From Kiritimatiellia bacterium (lineage in GTDB: Bacteria > Verrucomicrobiota > Kiritimatiellia > SLAD01): a DNA stretch of 37,319 nucleotides. The notes under the pieces are model-generated. The model did not search any database and was not told where the DNA came from. It saw nothing but the letters and a program-made list of their open reading frames with translations. Location: positions 1-37,319 of the forward strand of contig SLCI01000114.1 of the NCBI GenBank assembly GCA_007125875.1, given 5' to 3'. Numbering within the stretch: position 1 is the first letter of the stretch; every line of letters starts with the position of its first letter. Position numbers and translations under genes: made by a program. Below, piece by piece: positions 7,855 to 16,559 of this stretch.

Positions 7855-10695
7855 TCAGCGTCGCAAGACGTCTTTGAGATAGCGACCCGTGTGCGATTTC
7901 GGGTTCTTGGCTAACTCTTCCGGTGTACCGCATCCGACCACATGGCCGCCACCGGTGCCCCCTTCCGGCCCCAGGTCGATTAGGTAATCCGCGGTCTTGA
8001 TCACATCAAGATTGTGCTCAATCACAATCACGGTGTTGCCCGCGTCGCGCAAACGGGTCAGCACGCCCAGTAAGCGATGGATATCGGCAAAATGTAAGCC
8101 GGTGGTCGGCTCATCAAGCAGATACAGCGTGTTGCCAGTATCACGTCGACTGAGCTCGGCCGACAACTTCATGCGCTGCGCTTCGCCACCTGACAGGGTG
8201 GTGGCCGACTGGCCCAACGACAGATAACCCAAACCCACATCATCAAGACTTTTCAATTTGCGTGCGATTTTGGGAATGTGCTCAAAGAATTCCAGCGCTT
8301 CCTCGATCGTCATATCGAGCACCTCCGCGATGCTCTTGCCGTGATAATGGACTTCCAGCGTTTCCCGGTTGTAGCGTTTGCCGCCGCATTGTTCACACGT
8401 CACGTAGACATCGGGCAGAAAATGCATCTCGATCTTGATGATGCCGTCGCCCTTGCAGGCCTCGCAGCGTCCGCCCTTTACGTTGAAGCTGAAGCGGCCC
8501 GGCCCGTACCCGCGCATTTTTGCCGCGGGTAACTGCGAAAACAAATCACGGATGAGTGAAAAGGTACCGGTGTATGTCGCCGGATTACTGCGGGGCGTGC
8601 GCCCGATCGGTGACTGATCGATCACAATCACCTTGTCGACTTTTTTGAGTCCATCAATCGACTGATGCTGACCGGGACGGTCCTTGGATTTAAAGAAGTG
8701 CTGAAAGAGAGCCTTTCGCAAGATGTCATCGACCAATGTGCTCTTCCCACTACCCGACACACCGGTAACACAGACAAACAGGCCGAGCGGGAATTTGACC
8801 GTAACGTTTTGGAGATTATTCGCTGCCGCCCCTTTGATGGTAACAAAACCATTCTTCGGCTTGTTGCGTTTAGCTGGGACTTCGATTTGCTCCCGCCCAG
8901 TCAAATACTGAGCTGTCAACGATCGCTCGTTTTTCAACAAGCCATCCAACTCACCGGCATACACGACCTCTCCACCATGCACACCAGCGCGTGGTCCCAA
9001 GTCGATAATGTAGTCCGACTCTTGGATGGTCTGCTCATCATGTTCGACCACAACCACAGTGTTTCCCAAGTCCCTCAGGTTCTGCAACGTCTGCAAGAGG
9101 CGCTCATTGTCACGTTGATGCAGCCCAATACTGGGTTCATCCAGGACATACAAGACGCCCACTAGACCTGCGCCGATTTGGGTTGCGAGTCGAATTCGTT
9201 GTGCTTCGCCACCCGAAAGTGTCCCGCTTTCTCGGTCTAACGTAAGGTAGCCTAACCCCACATTGATCAGGAAACGCAGGCGCTCACGGATCTCCTTGAG
9301 AATCTCGTTAGCGATTTGGGCGTCTTGAGAGGACAACTGCAATGAATCAAAGAATTCATGCGCATCCGTGATCGACATTCGACAGACATCCACAATCGAG
9401 CGACCGCCCACATAGCAGGATAGCGACTCTGCCTTCAGACGCGCACCGTCACAGGCCTTACAATGCTGTCGACTCATATAGCCGTGCAGTCGCTGTCGCG
9501 TGAACTCGCTGTCTGTCTCCTCCAAGCGCCGCTCGAGATTGGGGATCACACCCTCAAACGGTTTTTCATAACGATGATGTGCCCCACCCCGCCAAAATCC
9601 GAATTCGATTTCCTCGTCTTCCGAGCCATACAAAAGCACCTGCTGAAACGCCTTTGGCAATTTGTTTAACGGCGTATTCATACTGACGCCGTAGTGTTTG
9701 GCGAGCGCGCGCAGCAAGCCCTTGTAGTAAATGATCAAACGACGCCCACCGCGGCGCCAGGCGTGCACCGCGCCGTCATCAAGCGAAAGAGAGGGATCGG
9801 GAATCACGAGTGATTCGTCGAACACGAGCATGGTGCCGAGCCCATGACAGACCGAACACGCGCCATATGGACTATTGAATGAGAAATGGCGCGGCGTCAG
9901 CGTGTCGAAACTCAGGCCACACGGAATACAGGCGTTCCGCTCCGAGTAGAGCGTCTCCTGCCACTCGTTTTTGCCCTTCTCGGTTAAGGCAATCAACACA
10001 CCGTCCGCCGTGTGTAAGGCGGTCTCGACCGAATCGGTGAGTCGCGACCGCACCTTTTCGTCAATCATCAGACGATCAACCACCACTTCGATCGTGTGCA
10101 CCTTCTTCTTGTCCAGTTTGGGTACGTCATCAACTTCGTAAATGCCGCCATCAACCCGAACACGCACATAGCCTTGCTTGCGCACCGAGGCCAGCACTTC
10201 TTCGTGCTCACCTTTGCGCCCTTGAACCATCGGCGCCAACAACATCAGGCGGGTTTTGGCCGGCAGACGAAGCAATTGATCAACGATTTCTTCGGCGCTT
10301 TGGCGCGTGATTGCTTGACCGCATTTGGGGCAATGTGCCTGACCGATATTGGCATACAGCAGACGCAGGTAGTCGTGAATCTCAGTCGTCGTTGCGACGA
10401 TTGAGCGCGGATTCGACCCGGCCATCCGTTGCTCGATCGAAATCGCGGGAGAGAGCCCCTCGATGTAATCCACATCGGGTTTCTGCATCTGATCCAGAAA
10501 CTGTCGGGCATAAGCCGAAAGACTCTCTACGTATTTGCGTTGCCCTTCGGCGTACAGCGTATCAAAGGCCAAGGAAGATTTGCCCGATCCGCTCAGGCCG
10601 GTAATCGTAGTCAATCGGTTGCGTGGAATCTCAACCGATATGTTCTTGAGGTTGTGTTCCCGAGCGCCTGCAACGACAATCCATTCCGTACTCAT
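7855..10695 (-). CDS. uvrA: excinuclease ABC subunit A
   Basis: This is the damage-sensing ATPase of nucleotide excision repair, acting with UvrB. The full-length 946-residue protein has two ABC ATPase modules: Walker A GLSGSGKS at residues 33-40 and GVSGSGKST near 640. There are two LSGGEAQR signature motifs. Zinc-binding cysteine pairs are present (CPKCG; CIPC with CSVC; CEAC with CEQC). Its ATG overlaps the stop of the HD-domain gene (ATGA), so it is probably translated from the same message. It ends the three-gene run starting at 12929. Confidence 0.97.
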   Translation of the reverse strand: MSTEWIVVAGAREHNLKNISVEIPRNRLTTITGLSGSGKSSLAFDTLYAEGQRKYVESLSAYARQFLDQMQKPDVDYIEGLSPAISIEQRMAGSNPRSIVATTTEIHDYLRLLYANIGQAHCPKCGQAITRQSAEEIVDQLLRLPAKTRLMLLAPMVQGRKGEHEEVLASVRKQGYVRVRVDGGIYEVDDVPKLDKKKVHTIEVVVDRLMIDEKVRSRLTDSVETALHTADGVLIALTEKGKNEWQETLYSERNACIPCGLSFDTLTPRHFSFNSPYGACSVCHGLGTMLVFDESLVIPDPSLSLDDGAVHAWRRGGRRLIIYYKGLLRALAKHYGVSMNTPLNKLPKAFQQVLLYGSEDEEIEFGFWRGGAHHRYEKPFEGVIPNLERRLEETDSEFTRQRLHGYMSRQHCKACDGARLKAESLSCYVGGRSIVDVCRMSITDAHEFFDSLQLSSQDAQIANEILKEIRERLRFLINVGLGYLTLDRESGTLSGGEAQRIRLATQIGAGLVGVLYVLDEPSIGLHQRDNERLLQTLQNLRDLGNTVVVVEHDEQTIQESDYIIDLGPRAGVHGGEVVYAGELDGLLKNERSLTAQYLTGREQIEVPAKRNKPKNGFVTIKGAAANNLQNVTVKFPLGLFVCVTGVSGSGKSTLVDDILRKALFQHFFKSKDRPGQHQSIDGLKKVDKVIVIDQSPIGRTPRSNPATYTGTFSLIRDLFSQLPAAKMRGYGPGRFSFNVKGGRCEACKGDGIIKIEMHFLPDVYVTCEQCGGKRYNRETLEVHYHGKSIAEVLDMTIEEALEFFEHIPKIARKLKSLDDVGLGYLSLGQSATTLSGGEAQRMKLSAELSRRDTGNTLYLLDEPTTGLHFADIHRLLGVLTRLRDAGNTVIVIEHNLDVIKTADYLIDLGPEGGTGGGHVVGCGTPEELAKNPKSHTGRYLKDVLRR

Positions 10696-11468
10696 AAACG
10701 ATATTCAGTCATCAATCGCTTCTCGGTTTCGCCTTCAACAATGGCAGCCCGGACTTCGACAAAAGGAACCAAGGAAGAATTGTGCAACTTTTTACGCAAA
10801 AGATTATCCATTTGGAAAATACCGGCGGAGTTATGCAACTCGACATCAATCCGTACAGGACGCTCTTCCCCCTTTTTGATATTCACGGCTTTCACCGCCA
10901 ACGCGGATACAGAGTGAATATTAACTTGGCCGGAATCAAAGGGAATCCGCGAGCGCCCTTCCGTCATATCCAAGGCATCGCCCAGCTTTACGCAACCTGC
11001 TTCAATCGTCAGACAACGCTGATCGGAATTATGCGCAATAATGGCATGCAGCACTTCAGCGACCATCGCCGTCAATTGCGGTTCAGGGTAAATGGAGGCT
11101 AGCAATTGCCGCGCCTTCGGATAGGCAATGATCAAACTGTAGCGTTCATGGTCATCGCGATGAATGGATATACCGACATCATGCAATGCGGAAGCCAATA
11201 CCACGATCACTTCGGCATCCTCCGTCGTCAAGCCGTGATCTTTCACCGCACTGGGAGTGACACCGCCGGAAATCAGCAACCGCAACACGCGCAGTGCCGC
11301 GTTCGTGATAATCCGAATGTGTACTTCGCCGTGATCGCTGATACCAAAACGATCCACAGCATTTACATTCGCGGATTTCCACAGTTGATTCAGCTCTGCA
11401 TCGGAATCAATCAATTCAAGTAATCGTTTGAGCTTGTCGTTATCCTTTACGGGAACTTTTAAAGACAT
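10692..11468 (-). CDS. HD-domain phosphohydrolase-like protein
   Basis: The 258-residue protein has an HD-superfamily metal site: H46/H50 in HGEVHIRI, the H96-D97 doublet in ALHDVG, then H103 and H107, and a downstream Asp-rich segment KLGDALDMTEGRSR. HD proteins hydrolyse phosphate esters such as nucleotides, cyclic dinucleotides or (p)ppGpp; which of these applies here cannot be told. After the HD domain comes a ~100-residue region (residues ~160-258) that I do not recognise. The start at 11468 has a strong GAGGATGG upstream and drops a short extension. It overlaps uvrA by four bases and follows the RG-rich protein by 24 bases, so the three are probably co-expressed. Confidence 0.82.
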   Translation of the reverse strand: MSLKVPVKDNDKLKRLLELIDSDAELNQLWKSANVNAVDRFGISDHGEVHIRIITNAALRVLRLLISGGVTPSAVKDHGLTTEDAEVIVVLASALHDVGISIHRDDHERYSLIIAYPKARQLLASIYPEPQLTAMVAEVLHAIIAHNSDQRCLTIEAGCVKLGDALDMTEGRSRIPFDSGQVNIHSVSALAVKAVNIKKGEERPVRIDVELHNSAGIFQMDNLLRKKLHNSSLVPFVEVRAAIVEGETEKRLMTEYRL

Positions 11469-11492
11469 AATACCATCCTCAATAATCAATCA

Positions 11493-12929
11493 TCACGTCG
11501 GTGTATCTTTCGGAACGGCCAACGTACCATTATGGAACTCAATCACATGGCCTTTCTCAAGCAGCCAAGTGAGCGGTTGCAAGACCTCCCCCATCTGTTC
11601 AGGATGCTCACTGGTACCGGGCCGAATACCCTCCAATAACTCGGTCCGGCGACAACCGGGATGCGCTTTCAGCCAGATCAGGATTTCGCGAATCACCTCA
11701 ATTACGCGACTCGGATCAACGGGCTTTGGTTCTACGGCTGTCACGAAGAAAGAGCCGTCCGTTGTTTCGAACAAATGCAGCCCCATACGTCGAAATGCCC
11801 CTTTTAGGGCACGGACCAGGGTGACAGGGAAACGTTGTTCTCGCTGCCATGCAGCACGTAGAACACGAATGAAACGCTGATCGGACAAATCGCGACTGTT
11901 TTTACCCGAAATCACGCTACGATGAACGACTTTCACATTACGAGAAACGACCTGCTCAGCGACGTAGGCGCGCGCTGCAGCCAAGTCTATTGGCTCCGCG
12001 GGCTCTTCCGATTCTTCATTTTTCAAACGGTACACGGTATCTTGCCGACACTCGGTCTTCCATTGTTCCACCAGCTCCGGATCACGAATGGTTTCGATCT
12101 CCCGTCGATAAGCGTCAATCTGTATGTGGGGAAAACGGGTGCGATGCAGCTCGTCTAGCTTCTCATTGTAGCCGTGATAATTTGGTGGGCCCAACAACAC
12201 ACCACTCAGTCGGCAGCGCGCCACGCAGACGAAATTACCGGCTGGCGGCTCTTTCTCGACCGTCTCAGCATCGAATAGCTGGTTCAATGCTTCTTGAGCA
12301 ACGGCTTGCTCGGCCGCTCCGCGCGACGTGAACACATGTCCCGAAAGCCTCGATTCGTACCACTCCAAGACATAGACTCCACCGGTCTTTTTATTCGCCT
12401 CAATCTTCACCAGATGCCACTCCGGCTTGTTAAGAAACATGTGAGCCAATTCAGGCAATGGGAACGCATGTTTGGCTGCACGGATGTCGCTCGCCATTGT
12501 GGCTAACCGGTCTTGTTCCGGCAGGAACGCCACTTGCACGGGTAAAGGTGGTTCAGGCTTTCTGTGCGGTGGCCGGCCACCGCGATCTTGTGGTCGCCCA
12601 TCGTGTCGCGGCCCGCGATTCTGACGATCGGCAGTACGCGCATCGCCCCCGCGCCCTTCCGGACGGCGCTGTCCAGCACGCTGCGGCTGACGATCACCCG
12701 GCGATCTGCGCTCCCGGCGATCTCGACGATCCGCACCCCCAGGGCGACGATCGAAACGTCCCTGCTTTCGGCCCCGACGTTCGCTTGTTTCGCCGCTAAA
12801 ATCACCGTACGGATCCTTGGCCGGCGGTTTCCGTGCCCAAGCAGGAACGAAATTTAAATCCAGCACCAGCGAGGATACGCCAGGCTCACGCGGTCCACCG
12901 GACTGCTCTTTTTTATCTTCGTTCTGCAT
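11493..12929 (-). CDS. RG-rich disordered protein of unknown function
   Basis: The 478-residue product is of a type I recognise only as hypothetical. After a short start with the motif LNFVPAWARKPP comes a region of about 85 residues (~48-130) built almost only from Arg, Gly, Asp, Pro and Gln, with many RR/RG/DR pairs. It is intrinsically disordered and probably binds RNA or DNA. The remaining ~350 residues look folded. They include LGPPNYHGYNEKLDELHR, a basic segment with RALKGAFRRMGLHLFET, and a C-terminal helical part resembling a winged helix (IREILIWLKAHPGCRRTELL). It is the first gene of the run leading to the HD protein and uvrA, and is divergent from the transglutaminase-like gene across 112 bases. 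Confidence 0.8.
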   Translation of the reverse strand: MQNEDKKEQSGGPREPGVSSLVLDLNFVPAWARKPPAKDPYGDFSGETSERRGRKQGRFDRRPGGADRRDRRERRSPGDRQPQRAGQRRPEGRGGDARTADRQNRGPRHDGRPQDRGGRPPHRKPEPPLPVQVAFLPEQDRLATMASDIRAAKHAFPLPELAHMFLNKPEWHLVKIEANKKTGGVYVLEWYESRLSGHVFTSRGAAEQAVAQEALNQLFDAETVEKEPPAGNFVCVARCRLSGVLLGPPNYHGYNEKLDELHRTRFPHIQIDAYRREIETIRDPELVEQWKTECRQDTVYRLKNEESEEPAEPIDLAAARAYVAEQVVSRNVKVVHRSVISGKNSRDLSDQRFIRVLRAAWQREQRFPVTLVRALKGAFRRMGLHLFETTDGSFFVTAVEPKPVDPSRVIEVIREILIWLKAHPGCRRTELLEGIRPGTSEHPEQMGEVLQPLTWLLEKGHVIEFHNGTLAVPKDTPT

Positions 12930-12974
12930 AAGACACTCGTATTCTTCCTGTTTGGTCTGCTGGAGATTTGGTGT

Positions 12975-12982
12975 ACTATAAT
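12975..12982. promoter_or_regulatory. symmetric -10 element between divergent genes
   Basis: TATAAT at 12977-12982 on the plus strand overlaps TATAGT (12980-12975) on the minus strand, within ACTATAAT. It lies 60 bases before the ATG at 13042 and 46 bases before the ATG at 12929. The plus-strand hexamer is a perfect consensus. A possible TTGGTC -35 at 12952 has a long 19-base spacer. No clear -35 serves the minus strand. Confidence 0.45.
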
Positions 12983-13041
12983 CGACTCAGACAACAGATT
13001 GCACGCGATATCTACGTCGCACAGAATGGAACAAGCTAACG

Positions 13042-14775
13042 ATGAATAAAGCCGACTCACAGGCTCCGCAAGAAGCCGAGAAATACTCTTCAGCCATCAC
13101 GCTCTCCGATATGGAGATTTTCATCTTTCCTGAGCTGCTCTACAGCCTTTTGCTGGCCAACATCATGTCACCCCGCATCTGGGCTTGGCGCAGTCATCCA
13201 TGGTTTGATGGCCTCGAAAAGATGAATCCGTACCGTCGCATTCTGCGACTCAAGCAGTTCATCATGGACCAGTACGAGTTCAACCTTGATCTCGACACGT
13301 GGGGCTTAACCGACAAAGAGCGTGAGCTAGCACGTTTTCGCGGCATCGTGGACGAAGATACGCTACGTCAAAGTAATGCGCTGTTCGGTTACGAGGGCGA
13401 TAAGTATTATTTTGATATCGATATCCGCCGCCATTTCGGACTCGATAAGTACACCTCGGACATTATCCCCTACTGGAAGACCGAAACGATCGAAGCGATG
13501 GATGCCTTCCAGTTTCGAGAAGGCTATCGGCAAGGCGCGGGAGAATGCGTCTCACTTTCGACCTTGTATGCGGCCGCCCTCTTCGTCGTGGCAGGCATTC
13601 CACTAGAAGACATTTATCTGATTGCTACGCCGCTTCACTCACAGAACTTCGTGGATGTTAAAGAAGGGATTCTGACCAACAACCGTCGCATCGTCACCAA
13701 GAACATGTGGTTCAATGGCACCGAGCTTACATATAAAGCGCAGCGTGCGATCCGAAATGAGCAAATTACAATTGTGGCACATAACAGTGGCTACATCCAT
13801 TCGGTCTATCCCGAAGCCTCTATTGCCCCCGACGCATACAAGCAATTTCAACAGCGTCTGAATGCGTTTCTCGTAACGGAAATTAACGCTGAAATCATGG
13901 CCAACTTCTTGCGGCAGGAGAGCCAGTTGCAAAGCTGCTTCCAAGTGATGGGCCAATGCCATGGCAAGACTCGATATATTCCGGCCGAGCGCCTTTATGC
14001 CTATGAGCACAATAGTCCCTACCGAGTCAGCGATCATACGCGTGACAAGCTCATCTGCGAGATTGACGAGGACGAATTCTATCCTGACCCCATACCGGGC
14101 CGGGTCGCCATGCATATGTTCGAGGACTTCTTCAAGAAAAACAAAATTAATTTATCTAAGCCTGAAGATCTTGAACGGTTACGCTCCCAATTCGTCTGCA
14201 ATAATTCGCATAGCGATGAGATTTTGGAAAAATTGATCGATTTTTGCAGGATCGCGCCCAGATATCCGGATGCGGAGACGGCCAAGACATTCGTCACACG
14301 CCCACACATCGCGTTGACTCCCGACCTGGATCGACACGAAGTCATCGACTATCTGGAGTCCATTCGCTCTTCGCATCCGATCGCCGATTTAGCGTTCTAC
14401 GCCTATCGTGATATGAATCGCTGCGACTGGGGCCCTTTCCTGAAGGCCGCGCTAGAGCGTAACCCTGTTTGTATCGAGAGCACACAATCGCTCGATGATA
14501 AGGCAGTGATTGATCGGCTTACACAACTGGAAGAGCATTCGATTTATGATGGGCCGCGTCTCGCGCAACCTGACGAGGTGTGGAATTTTCAGCGCGGTGA
14601 TGGATTGGAGAAAGCATTGACACTGGCGACCATTTGGAAGAGCCGGCATCCGAACGACATCATTATTTTGAATGTATCGAATGACGTGGCCTCGTTGAAG
14701 TACGGCCATCAAGAGTCCACCTGGCCGACCAGCAAAGAACTGACGTACGAGGCCGTGTTGACCGGTGATGCATAA
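13042..14775 (+). CDS. transglutaminase-like domain protein
   Basis: The 577-residue protein has a transglutaminase-like papain-fold core. The candidate nucleophile is C169 in GAGECVSLSTLYAAALF, followed by AGIP, which is typical of the helix and turn after the catalytic Cys. H199 in PLHSQNFVDV is a good catalytic His, with D205 near it. No signal peptide is seen, so it probably acts in the cytoplasm. The N-terminal 160 residues (FPELLYSLLLANIMSPRIWAW) and C-terminal ~250 residues match no domain I know. Members of the superfamily may be peptidases, amidases or inactive binding modules. It stands alone on the plus strand, divergent from the RG-rich gene, and is followed by the 447-bp repeat region. 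Confidence 0.78.
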   Translation: MNKADSQAPQEAEKYSSAITLSDMEIFIFPELLYSLLLANIMSPRIWAWRSHPWFDGLEKMNPYRRILRLKQFIMDQYEFNLDLDTWGLTDKERELARFRGIVDEDTLRQSNALFGYEGDKYYFDIDIRRHFGLDKYTSDIIPYWKTETIEAMDAFQFREGYRQGAGECVSLSTLYAAALFVVAGIPLEDIYLIATPLHSQNFVDVKEGILTNNRRIVTKNMWFNGTELTYKAQRAIRNEQITIVAHNSGYIHSVYPEASIAPDAYKQFQQRLNAFLVTEINAEIMANFLRQESQLQSCFQVMGQCHGKTRYIPAERLYAYEHNSPYRVSDHTRDKLICEIDEDEFYPDPIPGRVAMHMFEDFFKKNKINLSKPEDLERLRSQFVCNNSHSDEILEKLIDFCRIAPRYPDAETAKTFVTRPHIALTPDLDRHEVIDYLESIRSSHPIADLAFYAYRDMNRCDWGPFLKAALERNPVCIESTQSLDDKAVIDRLTQLEEHSIYDGPRLAQPDEVWNFQRGDGLEKALTLATIWKSRHPNDIIILNVSNDVASLKYGHQESTWPTSKELTYEAVLTGDA

Positions 14776-14806
14776 GATCGGCTTCCACTGCTTTTCGGTC
14801 CATTCT

Positions 14807-14834
14807 CCTCCGACATGACGGAGCACGTCCCTCC
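14807..14834 (-). repeat. partial copy of the 1-81 repeat end
   Basis: Read on the minus strand, these 28 bases (starting GGAGGGACGTGCTCCG) match the minus-strand end of the 1-81 element (GGAGGGTCGAGCTCCG) at about 21 of 28 positions, including the closing CGGAGG. It also holds a small CTCCG/CGGAG hairpin. The other end of the element was not found. Confidence 0.5.
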
Positions 14835-14892
14835 GCAATGCTTCTGCAGTAACTGGCTTTGCTTAAGGTGTACCGGAGGGGCAACCTTCCTA

Positions 14893-15071
14893 GGCTGTCT
14901 CAAAACCAGCTCGTCCCACCTCACAATAGTTAAGTCGCGTCCCAGTGTGGTAGGGCGAATCCTCTGGATGAGCCGTGAGCATGATCCGAGCGTGGGCAGA
15001 TTCTGGTCTTGCACCTACTCCAGCGGCTCGGCGAGACCCGCCGGAGGACGGGCAGGCAGCCTCGCCTTACC
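14893..15071 (+). repeat. 179-bp dispersed repeat, copy 1
   Basis: It shares its layout with 19319-19496, which is inverted. It starts GGCTGTCTCAAAACC, followed by ~40 poorly conserved bases. Then comes a 123-base core beginning GGTAGGGCGAATCC and ending CGCCTTACC. The first 38 bases of the core are identical between copies, the next 33 vary, and the last 52 differ at one base. The core has 10-base inverted ends (GGTAGGGCGA against TCGCCTTACC, one mismatch). It encodes nothing recognisable. It is MITE-like or a structured element; no target-site duplication is evident. Confidence 0.8.
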
Positions 15072-15145
15072 GCTGTTTCATGGTATAGGTGAAGCGCACT
15101 CCAAAATCCAGGATGAGCCGGGGTTGTGAGACCCCCTCTTCCGCC

Positions 15146-15165
15146 TCCGCCAAGGCTACGGCGGA
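15146..15165. repeat. 6-bp stem hairpin TCCGCC/GGCGGA
   Basis: TCCGCC, an 8-base loop AAGGCTAC and GGCGGA form a perfect hairpin, with a second TCCGCC immediately upstream at 15140-15145. It lies in the gap between the convergent transglutaminase-like and ruvC genes. No T-run follows. It could be a weak terminator or a dispersed repeat. Confidence 0.45.
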
Positions 15166-15222
15166 TAGGCTGTGTTGCCCTGAGAATGTACAGAATCATT
15201 AAAGCAACTGGGATGAGAGCCA

Positions 15223-15726
15223 CTATAGTTTTTTTGCCTTCGCAAGTCCCAGTCGGCTTTGATGCAAATGGCTGATCGCCAAGGCCAGTGCATCGGCGGC
15301 GTCGTCGGGTGGCTCTTCGTCGAGCGATAGCAACACCTTGATCATGCGTGCAATTTGTTCCTTGTGGGCATTGCCATTGCCCACCACGGCCTGCTTCACG
15401 GATCTGGGGGAATACTCAAAGATTTCAAGCTTGTGCAAAGCGCATACGGCCAGCACAACTCCGCGCGCTTGCCCTAAGGTCACAGCGGTACGAACATTTT
15501 TGCTGAAAAAGATCCCTTCAATCGCAACGACATCGGGTTTATCCCGCAGGATAAATTGCTCCATCTCGCGGTATAGATGCGCCAACGATTCACTGTGCGA
15601 GCGCGAAGCAGGGTTCCGGATTCGATCCCAGCTAATACACTGGTAGGAAGAGCCGCGGGCTTCGACCACACCTACGCCGGAAGATCGTAGCGACGTATCA
15701 ACGCCCAATACGCGTTGATCAGGCAT
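15223..15726 (-). CDS. ruvC: crossover junction endodeoxyribonuclease RuvC
   Basis: RuvC resolves Holliday junctions by paired nicking. The 167-residue product keeps the four acidic residues of the RNase H-like active site: D10 (LGVDTS), E70 (VAIEGIFF), and D142 with D145 (PPDDAADAL), at the spacing seen in E. coli (D7, E66, D138, D141). ATG at 15726 is chosen over an upstream in-frame codon at 15741 because AAAGGACGAGG precedes it and it overlaps the yebC stop by eight bases. The yebC-ruvC order is conserved in many bacteria. ruvA and ruvB are not in the window. Confidence 0.95.
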   Translation of the reverse strand: MPDQRVLGVDTSLRSSGVGVVEARGSSYQCISWDRIRNPASRSHSESLAHLYREMEQFILRDKPDVVAIEGIFFSKNVRTAVTLGQARGVVLAVCALHKLEIFEYSPRSVKQAVVGNGNAHKEQIARMIKVLLSLDEEPPDDAADALALAISHLHQSRLGLAKAKKL

Positions 15727-16483
15727 CCTCGTCCTTTTCAATCGCCTCTAAGAGCTCATCGGAGATATCAAAATTTGAGTAGACGTTCTGAACATCATCC
15801 AAATCTTCGAGCATTTCGACAAAGCGCAGCAAGGCCTTCGCTTGCGCCAAATCCGTAACGGGCATGTAACTCTCCGGCAGTAGCGTGAGATCGGAATTTT
15901 GCACCGGGATCTCTTTCGACTCCAGCGCCCCTAACACTTCGGTGTAGGCTGAAGGATCCGTGATGATCTGGAAATAGTCGCCCTCGTTGGTCAACTCTTC
16001 TGCACCGCTTTCGAGGGCAAGTTCCAGCAGCTCATCCTCCTTCGCCGCCTCGGTCGAGACTTCGATCAAGCCCTTGCGATTAAAGGTACGCGTCACACTG
16101 CCCTGTCCAGCGAGGCTGCCGTTATTTTTTGTGAATGCATGCCGGATGTCAGCGGCTGAACGATTCCGGTTATCGGTTAAAGCTTGAGCAATAATGGCGA
16201 TGCCGCCAGCGGCATAGCCCTCATACATGATCTCCTCCATTTGCTCGCCTTCGAGCTCACCGGTGCCCTTCTTGATCGCCCGATCGATATTGTCTGCCGG
16301 CATGTTTACAGATCGAGCCTTCTGCACGAGCGTGCGCAAGGTGATGTTAGCGGCCGGATCACCACCGCCTTGACGCGCGGCAACGGTCATTTCCTTGGCG
16401 ATCTTGCTGAATACCTTACCGCGCTTTGCGTCCGCAGCCGCCTTCTTGTGCTTAATCGTTGACCATTTGCTATGTCCACTCAT
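15719..16483 (-). CDS. yebC: YebC/PmpR family protein
   Basis: The 254-residue product opens with the family signature MSGHSKWSTIKHKKAAADAK and continues with KVFSKIAKEMTVAARQGG; the length is typical. The family was described as transcriptional regulators. Relatives such as mitochondrial TACO1 act in translation, and recent work places bacterial YebC at ribosomes stalled on proline-rich sequences. A GAGG lies 7 bases before the ATG. It overlaps ruvC and follows the EF-G-like gene by 76 bases, so a translation factor sits directly upstream. Confidence 0.95.
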   Translation of the reverse strand: MSGHSKWSTIKHKKAAADAKRGKVFSKIAKEMTVAARQGGGDPAANITLRTLVQKARSVNMPADNIDRAIKKGTGELEGEQMEEIMYEGYAAGGIAIIAQALTDNRNRSAADIRHAFTKNNGSLAGQGSVTRTFNRKGLIEVSTEAAKEDELLELALESGAEELTNEGDYFQIITDPSAYTEVLGALESKEIPVQNSDLTLLPESYMPVTDLAQAKALLRFVEMLEDLDDVQNVYSNFDISDELLEAIEKDEDA

Positions 16484-16510
16484 ATCCGACCTCTCTATCC
16501 CAGCAAGAGT

Positions 16511-16537
16511 CGAGGCAGATCGTACTGACCTGCCTCG
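16511..16537 (-). terminator. 8-bp hairpin between EF-G-like gene and yebC
   Basis: CGAGGCAG and CTGCCTCG form a perfect 8-bp stem with an 11-base loop, 23 bases after the EF-G-like stop on the minus strand. It is not followed by a T-run, so if it is a terminator it is weak or attenuating. It may separate expression of the EF-G-like gene from yebC-ruvC. Confidence 0.4.
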
Positions 16538-16559
16538 CTCAGCGAATCATTGGATGTTC

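Noticed and set aside
14815..15129. Plus-strand frame through the 14893 repeat
   Set aside because: It is translation of dispersed repeat sequence; the variable core would change the protein between copies.
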